Origin: Planctomycetales bacterium
GTDB lineage: Bacteria; Planctomycetota; Planctomycetia; Isosphaerales; Isosphaeraceae
Assembly: GCA_027435495.1 (NCBI GenBank)
Contig: DAHZZC010000873.1
Location: 1 to 6,102, forward strand
Length of the DNA stretch: 6,102 nucleotides
Reading direction: 5' to 3'
Shown here: one piece after another, positions 1 through 5,292 of the stretch
Position numbering within the stretch: position 1 is the stretch's first letter
How the letters are laid out: each line of letters opens with the position of its first letter
Translations under genes and position numbers: made by a program
The notes under the pieces: generated by a model
Seen by the model: the letters and a program-made list of their open reading frames with translations, nothing else
The model's database searches: none
What the model was told of the DNA's origin: nothing

Positions 1-1787
1 CCGTTGGCCCCCAGCGGGACAACCCCGAGCACGGTCTTACCAACCACGAATGTGATCGTCCCTGAAGCAACCGGCGTGCCGTCGGCGGTGACGGTTGCGG
101 TCAACGTCAGAGGCTGGTGGAAGGAACGGGGATTCGGGGAGCCGGAAAGCGTCGTCACGGTCGAGTACGGGACAACCGCCTGGAGAGCCGAGCCGCTGGT
201 CGAGCCGAGGATGTTCCCCGATCCAGTATATACCGCTGTCACTGTCGTATCACCGAGCGGAAGGTCGGCCGTGGTGAAGCTCGCAGTACCTCCCGAGACC
301 GGTACGGTCGCCAGCACGGTATTCCCCTGCTCGAAGAGGACCGTCCCCACGCCGACGGGTTGGGTTCGGGTCGAGACAACCGCCGTGAATGTCACGGGCT
401 GGCCCGGATGGCTCGGGCTCCCGGACGTGAAAAGCCGCGTGCTTGTCTCGGATTGCTCGGCCGTCAGAACGACGGAATTCCCGGATTCGCTCACGGCAAA
501 CGGGACATTGTTCCCCAGCAGGACCCTCCCGCCAACGATGTTCTGGAACGTCCCCTGGATGACCGGCGCCGTCGCGATCGTGAACCGATCACCGGCCTGG
601 TACTCGTAATTCACTGAGCCGGTGAGCGTGCTACTGCCGAGATCGATCCCGGTCGTGGAACCACTGGTGAGCTGCGTCGATTGAGCACCGGGAGCCAGTC
701 CATCGAGCGTCACCTGAAACGTTGAGCCGCCCTGAAAGGCGATTGCCCCGGAGAAAAGCCAGGAGCCGAGCCCGCCAAAAGTCCCGGTCCCAACCTGCAA
801 GCTGCCGGCACCGATCGACCCATTCACGTCGAGTGTCCCGAGAACGACATCGACCCCGCTGGTCGGCCCGAGCCCGATCCCGCCGAGAGAGAGCGTCCCA
901 TTCCCCTGCATCGTGAATGTACCGGCGCCGATGACCGAGCCCGAGAGCGTGTCGGCCTCTGCGACGGGCGTGAAGGCGGTCAACGCGGTCGCGTCGCCGG
1001 TCGCGCCGGTCCCCTGCAAATCGACAGTGCCGGCTCCCGAAAGCGATCCGACCTGGATCGAGGCGCCGTCCGCTACATCAAAGTTCGCGCCGGCATCGAC
1101 CTGGAACAGGCTGTTGGAGTAGTTGGCCGATGTCCCCAGGGTGACGGTCCCGCCGCCGACCTCGAACGTCTGGAGCGAGGTCAACGTCCGGGGATCGGAA
1201 ACGACCTGGGTGTCGAGGTTGAGCTGACCATCTCCCAGTTTGAAAACGCCTCCCTGAAGCGTGAGTTGCAGGCCGGTCGGTGTGGTTGTGCTTCCTATGG
1301 TGAGGCTGCTTCCCGATGGCGTGGCGATCACCGCCTGACGGCCAAGGTCGAGGCTCGAAAGATTGATCGTCGCGATCGTCGGCGGGCGATACTGCGGGTT
1401 CGAGACGAGGATACCGCCGTCGATGGCGATCCCGTTCCCCTGGAAGGTATAAGAATCGCCGATGTTGATCGCGCCGAAGGCCAGCGTGCCGTAGTTGCCG
1501 TTGAAGTTGATCGTCGTCGAGCTACCGACCGGGAGCTGGGCGAACGACGGGAATTGCAGGTTGGAGCCGATCGACGGGACTCCCGTCACGCCGACCCCGC
1601 CACCGAACGGCCCGACGTGAGTCCAGTTGGTCGGATCGTTGAAGCTTGTCCCATCGCCGAGGGCCGTCCAGATGTAGGTGGTCGCGGCGACGGAGAGGAG
1701 GCTACGGCCTTCCAGAAGCTCGCCGCAGGGACGCGACCGCCGGGCCCGTTTTGGGACTCCACGGGACTCCACGGGACTTCTGAGCAT
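1..1787 (-). CDS. Large beta-solenoid / Ig-like surface protein, N-terminal part (C-terminus beyond left edge)
   Basis: The minus strand is open from the ATG at 1787 to position 1 with no stop, giving 595 residues of an unfinished protein. Residues 1-22 are Arg-rich and end in an LLEGRSLLS motif (residues 24-32), the LExRxLL-type N-terminus common on giant planctomycete surface proteins; there is no ordinary hydrophobic signal peptide. Residues about 37-55 (YIWTALGDGTSFNDPTNW) and the Gly/Ser/Thr/Asn-rich region to about 440 read as short beta strands, as in autotransporter-associated beta-strand repeat proteins. Phrases such as LQGGVFKLGDGQLNLD and IQGTFQNIVGG are typical. From about 446 come bacterial Ig-like domains of the Big_3 kind: one complete (about 446-537, with PGQPVTFTAVV) and one cut by the edge. 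The likely role is an extracellular adhesive or structural protein; no enzyme motif is visible. The frame also stays open upstream, with an ATG at 1841, but that segment is AT-rich and 1787 puts the usual 20-30 residues before the motif. Confidence is high for the gene and moderate for the start. Confidence 0.88.
   Translation of the reverse strand, partial: MLRSPVESRGVPKRARRSRPCGELLEGRSLLSVAATTYIWTALGDGTSFNDPTNWTHVGPFGGGVGVTGVPSIGSNLQFPSFAQLPVGSSTTINFNGNYGTLAFGAINIGDSYTFQGNGIAIDGGILVSNPQYRPPTIATINLSSLDLGRQAVIATPSGSSLTIGSTTTPTGLQLTLQGGVFKLGDGQLNLDTQVVSDPRTLTSLQTFEVGGGTVTLGTSANYSNSLFQVDAGANFDVADGASIQVGSLSGAGTVDLQGTGATGDATALTAFTPVAEADTLSGSVIGAGTFTMQGNGTLSLGGIGLGPTSGVDVVLGTLDVNGSIGAGSLQVGTGTFGGLGSWLFSGAIAFQGGSTFQVTLDGLAPGAQSTQLTSGSTTGIDLGSSTLTGSVNYEYQAGDRFTIATAPVIQGTFQNIVGGRVLLGNNVPFAVSESGNSVVLTAEQSETSTRLFTSGSPSHPGQPVTFTAVVSTRTQPVGVGTVLFEQGNTVLATVPVSGGTASFTTADLPLGDTTVTAVYTGSGNILGSTSGSALQAVVPYSTVTTLSGSPNPRSFHQPLTLTATVTADGTPVASGTITFVVGKTVLGVVPLGAN
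1753..1780. repeat. 10-bp direct tandem repeat, about 2.8 copies, in the start region of the surface protein gene
   Basis: On the plus strand the unit GGGACTCCAC occurs at 1753-1762 and 1763-1772, followed by a degenerate third copy (GGGACTTC, 1773-1780). In the minus-strand gene it covers about codons 3-12, between the chosen ATG (1787) and the LLEGRSLLS motif. Ten is not a multiple of three, so gain or loss of one unit would change the reading frame between the start codon and the rest of the protein. Each minus-strand unit also carries a GTG and a GGAG. The repeat is directly visible; any role in switching is inference. Confidence 0.7.
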
Positions 1788-1905
1788 CGAAAATACCCAC
1801 CCTCTCCGATTTATGTTTGTATCTCCCGTTCTCGACCTCATAATAATCGCCACGCTCCCCGCTGAGAATGTCGGTGGCTCGAATCGGAATGCAGGATTGT
1901 CGTAG

Positions 1906-1919
1906 ACTTTTATAAAAGT
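1906..1919. promoter_or_regulatory. Perfect 14-bp palindrome containing TATAAA on both strands
   Basis: ACTTTTATAAAAGT is identical to its reverse complement. It presents TATAAA, a good -10-like hexamer, on both strands: 1911-1916 on plus and 1914-1909 on minus. Lying between two divergent genes, it could serve as overlapping divergent -10 elements or as a dimeric-regulator operator. For the plus gene a start site near 1923 would leave a leader of about 45 nt. I found no convincing -35 box at 16-18 bp spacing on either strand, so the promoter reading is tentative. Confidence 0.4.
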
Positions 1920-1954
1920 TACATGTTTAGATGATTGCTCAAGAACAGGGAGCC

Positions 1955-1962
1955 GAGGAGGA
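1955..1962 (+). promoter_or_regulatory. Strong Shine-Dalgarno sequence of the ATC hydrolase-like gene
   Basis: GAGGAGGA ends six bases before the ATG at 1969, close to the ideal anti-16S match and spacing. It fixes the start of the gene. Confidence 0.75.
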
Positions 1963-1968
1963 CGCCCG

Positions 1969-2469
1969 ATGGATCCCGAGAAAACCAGGCTGCCGTTGCT
2001 TCAGCAGCGCGAGATTGAGGCCCGAATTGTAGGGCCGATCCTTCGCGCGTTCGCCGAGGAGGTCGGCCACGACCGAGCCCTGGAAATTGTTGGGGGCGTG
2101 ATCCGCGAACTTGCCCGAGAGAGCGGCGCCGAACTGGCCCGGACACTCGGCGAGGCTTCGCTCTCGGCGTTCGCCCGGTCACTTGACCGCTGGCGCGAGG
2201 GAGGCGCGCTCGAAATTCAGGTCATCGAGCAGTCGCCGGATCGGCTTTCCTTCGACGTGACACGTTGCCGGTATGCCGAGATGTACCAGGCGTTCGGTCT
2301 GGCGGACCTTGGCGCCAGCCTCTCCTGTCAGCGCGATTTCGCCCTTGCCGAGGGGTTCAACTCCGAGATTGAGCTCACCCGAACTCAGACAATCATGGGA
2401 GGCGCCTCGTTTTGCGATTTCCGATTCCGCCTCGTGGGACAGGATCCGGCACCCGCCAGGACCGAGTGA
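1969..2469 (+). CDS. L-2-amino-thiazoline-4-carboxylic acid hydrolase family protein
   Basis: A 166-aa soluble protein that I recognise as a member of the ATC hydrolase family, named for the bacterial enzyme that opens the L-2-amino-thiazoline-4-carboxylate ring to N-carbamoyl-L-cysteine in an L-cysteine-forming route. Residues about 12-80 form an amphipathic helical N-terminal part. The recognisable core follows: FDVTRCRYAEMY (95-106), LGLADLG-like GLADLGASLSC (110-120), FALAEGFN (124-131), then LTRTQTIMGGASFCDFRF (136-153). The three cysteines C100, C120 and C149, with the TRTQT and CDFRF motifs, are the conserved landmarks. Length is normal for the family. There is no signal peptide or membrane segment, so it is probably cytoplasmic. 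It sits alone: divergent from the surface protein gene and convergent with the membrane protein gene, whose stop lies 7 bp away. No carbamoylase or thiazoline-pathway partner is in the window, so family membership is firmer than the substrate. Confidence 0.87.
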   Translation: MDPEKTRLPLLQQREIEARIVGPILRAFAEEVGHDRALEIVGGVIRELARESGAELARTLGEASLSAFARSLDRWREGGALEIQVIEQSPDRLSFDVTRCRYAEMYQAFGLADLGASLSCQRDFALAEGFNSEIELTRTQTIMGGASFCDFRFRLVGQDPAPARTE

Positions 2470-2476
2470 TACCGGC

Positions 2477-3973
2477 TCATCGCGAGGCCAGGCCGCCCGC
2501 GTCCACGCGACGGAAGAGAATCGAGACCCTGTCTCGATGCACGACGGACCATCCTGGCTCGCGGAGCATCCGCTTCGCGAGTCCCCGCTCGGGACGAATC
2601 CAGACGAGGTCAATCCCCTCGCGATCGCGGAGGCGGTCCCAGGCCGGGCCTCCTGTGAGAGCGTCCACGTATTCGACAATGGTTTCCTTGCCGAAAAGCT
2701 CGAAGCGGTCGTCGAGGTAGGCCCTCCGGACCGGGAGCGACTCCGACTCGATCAGGCCGCCCCAGTCCTGTTCGTGGAAGAGTCGGGCGGTCGCCGGCTG
2801 GCGATCGAGGGCCGCCATCGCCGAGAGCGGCCATCGGACCGGATCGAGCCCGCCCGGGAGCCGGTCGAACCCGGCGGCGAGAAGCAGTCCGATCGTGGCG
2901 AGTGGGGGCCAGATCCATCCGAGCCGGGACGTTCTCCAGGGGCGGCGGAGCGAGTCGGAGATCGGCAGGCCGTCGATCATCGTCGCCAGCGCCGGCGCCG
3001 CGGCCATCGCGAAGATCGGGGCATTGCGGATGGTCGTGAGGGCCAGGTGCAGCCAGACCAGGACATGAATGAGCTGGTATCGGTCCATCCGACGGGTCGA
3101 GATCACCGGCAGCGCGATCAGACCGAGCACGACCCATTCGAGGACCTCGGCCTCCGGTTTGCCGAACGCGGGGGGCTGGTACTCGATGATCAGGCCGGTC
3201 ACGCCGCTCGAAACCAGGAGGTCCGCGACGTGAACGTAGAGCTCGGTTCCGTAGGGATTCGCCAGCGCGGCGAGCATGGAGAGGATCGCCGACGCGGCGA
3301 ACTTCGAGACCTCGGAGCGTCGCCCGGGATCCCAGGGGCCCGCGATTGCATGGCCGATCGCGGACGTCGCGACGACCATCGGCAGGATCACAAACCCGCC
3401 ATGCAGGTTGGCCAGGATCGCCGTATAAAGCGGGACCAGGAAGACGGCCCGCCCGCCCTGCTCGTGCTGGCGACGACAGGCCCGGAAGGTCAGATAGACG
3501 AACCCGAGCGTGAAAAGGTGGGGGCGCGCCAGAAAATGAATCGACCCGATTGCCATCGCCAGGATCGTCGCGACGATTGCCGCCGGCGGCGAGGCTCCGT
3601 CGCGGAGAAGGTCGCGGGCCATCGCCGCGTACAGAGCCGCCAGACCGAGCGCTGAGAGCGCGAGCACGCCCGGCCATCCCCATCCGCCGACGACCAGCGC
3701 GAGCAGGATGTCGAATCCCCAGGACTGATCGACCCAGTCGGCCCCGGCCCGCGTATACGTGAATGTGTCGAGGTGCGGGACGGTCCCGCTGGCGAGGATC
3801 TCTCGGCCGAGTCGGTAGTGCCACGGAGTTCCCGGATCGGCGAAGAGCCCGTGCCGCCCGCCGATCAACACCAGCAGAAGGACAAGGCCGAAGACCAGGT
3901 CGGCCGGTCCAGGGGCCAGAAATGGCCGGACGGTCGCGAACCATTTTCGTCCTGGATTCGCCGGGCCGAGCAT
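2477..3973 (-). CDS. Polytopic membrane protein, GT-C glycosyltransferase-like
   Basis: A 498-aa integral membrane protein with about ten hydrophobic helices between residues 25 and 370, then a hydrophilic domain of about 100 residues (about 394-489). After the first helix comes FADPGTPWHYRLGREIL (44-60) and then PHLDTFTYTRAGADWVDQSW. This loop matches the D-P-x-x-x-W-H and T-F-T/S-Y-T pattern of a widespread GT-C-like family, in which an acidic residue of the first outer loop (here D46) is the candidate catalytic position. Other family marks are ARPHLFT (149-155), NLHGGF (189-194), ANPYG (238-242) and RNAPIF (316-321). In the C-terminal domain they are YLDDRFELFGKE (419-430) and the closing GWSVVHRDRVSILFRR. 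The likely role is transfer of a sugar from a lipid carrier at the outer face of the inner membrane; substrate and acceptor are unknown. The ATG at 3973 has GGAG seven bases upstream. An upstream TTG at 3988, with GGGAGG eleven bases before it, would add five residues. Confidence 0.8.
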   Translation of the reverse strand: MLGPANPGRKWFATVRPFLAPGPADLVFGLVLLLVLIGGRHGLFADPGTPWHYRLGREILASGTVPHLDTFTYTRAGADWVDQSWGFDILLALVVGGWGWPGVLALSALGLAALYAAMARDLLRDGASPPAAIVATILAMAIGSIHFLARPHLFTLGFVYLTFRACRRQHEQGGRAVFLVPLYTAILANLHGGFVILPMVVATSAIGHAIAGPWDPGRRSEVSKFAASAILSMLAALANPYGTELYVHVADLLVSSGVTGLIIEYQPPAFGKPEAEVLEWVVLGLIALPVISTRRMDRYQLIHVLVWLHLALTTIRNAPIFAMAAAPALATMIDGLPISDSLRRPWRTSRLGWIWPPLATIGLLLAAGFDRLPGGLDPVRWPLSAMAALDRQPATARLFHEQDWGGLIESESLPVRRAYLDDRFELFGKETIVEYVDALTGGPAWDRLRDREGIDLVWIRPERGLAKRMLREPGWSVVHRDRVSILFRRVDAGGLASR

Positions 3974-4040
3974 GAGAGCGCTCCGCAAGGGCCGATCATC
4001 CTCCCTGGCCAGTCTAGGTTACGAACGGGCCGCTCGCCTC

Positions 4041-4068
4041 TTCTCGGGGACGGGGATTGGGATATACT
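4041..4068 (+). promoter_or_regulatory. Putative promoter of the ApbE gene
   Basis: TATACT at 4063-4068 matches five of six positions of the -10 consensus. It lies in a locally AT-rich spot (GGGATATACTTC) within otherwise very GC-rich DNA. Sixteen bases upstream is TTCTCG (4041-4046), a poor -35 match. The implied start site near 4075 gives a leader of about 38 nt before the GTG at 4113. The -10 is reasonable and the -35 weak. Confidence 0.4.
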
Positions 4069-4102
4069 TCGAGTGAGGCAGGACTCGTCCGTCGGACCGA
4101 TC

Positions 4103-4107
4103 GGAGA
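4103..4107 (+). promoter_or_regulatory. Shine-Dalgarno sequence supporting a GTG start for ApbE
   Basis: GGAGA lies five bases before the GTG at 4113. This supports the non-ATG start, since the next in-frame ATG is codon 38, inside the conserved MGSSFEV motif. Confidence 0.65.
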
Positions 4108-4112
4108 CCCTC

Positions 4113-5165
4113 GTGAAACGGCCGCCTCCCGGCGTCAACCGCCGCGACCTGCTTCGCCTTCGACGCTCCCCGGTCGAGACGTCTCCCGCCGCGACCGACC
4201 TGGTCCGCGCGCAACGTCCGGCGATGGGATCGTCCTTCGAGGTCTGCATCCCGGCCGGCATCCCCGGCGCGGTCGATCTGGCCTGCCGGGCGCTCGACAT
4301 CATCGACGACCTCGAACTCCAGATGACCGTCTATCGGGACGACTCCGAGGTCAGCCGCCTGAACGCAAGGGGGCACCTCGGACCGGTTGCGGTCGAGCCG
4401 GCCTTGTTCGGGTTGCTGGAACAGGCTCTCACGCTGAGCCGAGAGACCGGAGGGGCGTACGACGTCACCTCGGGTGCTCTCTCGGAGGCGTGGGGCTTTG
4501 TTCGAGGCCCGAAGCGCGTTCCCGAGCCTGAGGTGCTCGCCTCGGCTCGCGAGCGGACCGGATGGCATCACCTTCGGCTCGATCCCGAGCGAAGGACCGT
4601 CGCCTTCGATCGCGAGGGGGTCCGGATCAACCTGGGGAGCATCGGCAAGGGGTACGCAATCGATCGGGTTGCCGACCTGATCCGGGCGTACCCGTGGCCG
4701 ACGTCGGGCCTGGTCCACGGCGGCCGGTCCAGCGTCTCGGCGATCGGGTCGCCGCCCGGCCGGCCCGGCAGTCGCTGGGAGATCACCCTCTACAACCCGT
4801 TTCAGCCCGAGGCGCCTCTCGGCACTTTTTTCCTCCGCAACCGGGCACTCGGAACCTCGGGAGCGGCCTTTCAATCGTTCGTCGTGGAGGGAAGAGCGTA
4901 CGGGCACATCCTCGATCCTCGGACCGGCGAGCCGGCGGACGGGCCGGCGAGCGTGACGGTTCTCGCTCCCACGGCCGCGATCGCCGACGCCCTCTCGACG
5001 GCTTTTTACCTGCTCGGACCGATTGGGTCCGCCGCTTACATCGAGGCCCACCCCGGAATCGGCGCTGTCTTTGTGGATCGGAACTCCGAGGGCCGTTCGC
5101 CGAAACTGTCCGTTCTTGGTCTCGGGGAATACGATTTCTTGGCGGAGGGCAACGCGTTAAGATAG
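4113..5165 (+). CDS. apbE: FAD:protein FMN transferase (ApbE family)
   Basis: A 350-aa protein with the ApbE fold motifs in order. ApbE enzymes split FAD with Mg2+ and attach FMN through a phosphoester to Ser/Thr of target proteins such as Nqr/Rnf subunits and FMN-binding-domain proteins. Visible marks: MGSSFEV (38-44); MTVYRDDSEVSRLN (71-84), the family's usual M-S-x-Y-x-x-x-S-x-x-x-x-L-N pattern; GAYDVTSGAL (114-123); INLGSIGKGYAIDRVADLI (172-190), which helps form the FAD site; GGRSSVSAIG (203-212); GHILDPRTGEPA (264-275); and ADALSTAFYLLG (291-302), whose Asp is the expected Mg2+ ligand. The N-terminus VNRRDLLRLRR looks like a twin-arginine motif but no hydrophobic segment follows, and there is no lipobox, so export is uncertain. 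Length is normal for the family. It starts at a GTG with GGAGA five bases upstream. The DoxX-family gene follows in the same direction after 127 bp. No obvious flavinylation substrate is encoded here. Confidence 0.93.
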   Translation: MKRPPPGVNRRDLLRLRRSPVETSPAATDLVRAQRPAMGSSFEVCIPAGIPGAVDLACRALDIIDDLELQMTVYRDDSEVSRLNARGHLGPVAVEPALFGLLEQALTLSRETGGAYDVTSGALSEAWGFVRGPKRVPEPEVLASARERTGWHHLRLDPERRTVAFDREGVRINLGSIGKGYAIDRVADLIRAYPWPTSGLVHGGRSSVSAIGSPPGRPGSRWEITLYNPFQPEAPLGTFFLRNRALGTSGAAFQSFVVEGRAYGHILDPRTGEPADGPASVTVLAPTAAIADALSTAFYLLGPIGSAAYIEAHPGIGAVFVDRNSEGRSPKLSVLGLGEYDFLAEGNALR

Positions 5166-5292
5166 GATGTGCGTGGCGGAGATCCCCCGGATGAAAAGCT
5201 CCGCCCGCCCGATCGTGCGACCAGCTCCGCGCGACCGACCCTCCACAACGGTCCTGGATATCCTCCCCATTTTGGAGCCTCCTCGCATCGCC
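5166..5292. other. Spacer between ApbE and the DoxX-family gene
   Basis: 127 bp with no gene. GGCGGAG (5175-5181) and CTCCGCC (5199-5205) can pair as a 7-bp stem around a 17-nt loop, but no T-run follows, so this is not a convincing terminator and the two flanking genes may share a transcript. GGATATCC (5256-5263) is an 8-bp palindrome of no clear meaning. No strong promoter was found. The only Shine-Dalgarno-like element before the next ATG is GGAG at 5274-5277, fifteen bases away, which is far. Confidence 0.5.

Larger units (their letters stand above)
1788..1968. other. Divergent intergenic region between the surface protein gene and the ATC hydrolase-like gene
   Basis: This 181-bp stretch is clearly richer in A/T than the flanking genes and has no coding potential I can support. 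It must hold the promoters for both outward-reading genes. The AT-richest part, about 1905-1935, contains the palindrome listed separately. On the minus side, GGAGAGG (1807-1801) and GTGGG (1800-1796) lie 13 and 8 bases before the ATG at 1787, a weak ribosome-binding context. The plus-strand gene has a strong one. Confidence 0.7.
3974..4112. other. Divergent promoter region between the GT-C-like and ApbE genes
   Basis: About 139 bp separate two outward-facing genes, so both must be transcribed from here. On the minus strand I see GGGAGG at 4005-4000 and GGAG at 3984-3981 as ribosome-binding candidates, and only weak -10-like hexamers (for example TAGACT, 4016-4011). The plus-strand promoter candidate is listed separately. 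No operator-like palindrome stood out. Confidence 0.6.

Noticed and set aside
999..1022. D-L-Q-G-T-G-A-T in the surface protein, resembling the ApbE flavinylation target motif D-x-x-S/T-G-A-T
   Set aside because: The Asp is one residue too far from the Thr, the segment lies in repetitive Gly/Thr-rich solenoid where TGAT arises easily, and no FMN-binding domain is present.
1788..1841. Upstream ATG at 1841 as the start of the surface protein
   Set aside because: In frame and possible, but the added residues come from AT-rich DNA with non-coding-like composition and the ribosome-binding site is no better; kept only as an alternative.
4..1865. Several plus-strand open frames opposite the surface protein gene
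   Set aside because: The minus strand gives one uninterrupted frame with LLEGRSLLS, beta-solenoid and Ig-like sequence; the plus frames are its reverse shadows.
2273..3655. Long plus-strand open frame (460 codons) opposite the membrane protein gene
   Set aside because: Its translation is a low-complexity mix of Arg, Asp, Glu, Gly and Pro with no domain; the minus-strand frame has clear membrane helices and family motifs. It is a GC-driven shadow.
2610..3944. Second long minus-strand open frame (444 codons) within the membrane protein gene
   Set aside because: Same strand but another frame; Arg/Gly/Pro-rich with no hydrophobic helices, unlike the true frame.
4014..5051. Minus-strand open frame (345 codons) opposite ApbE
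   Set aside because: The plus frame carries all ApbE motifs; the opposite frame has Arg-rich, non-domain sequence.
5175..5205. Inverted repeat GGCGGAG / CTCCGCC as a terminator after ApbE
   Set aside because: Seven-base stem with a 17-nt loop and no following T-run; in such GC-rich DNA this is expected by chance.
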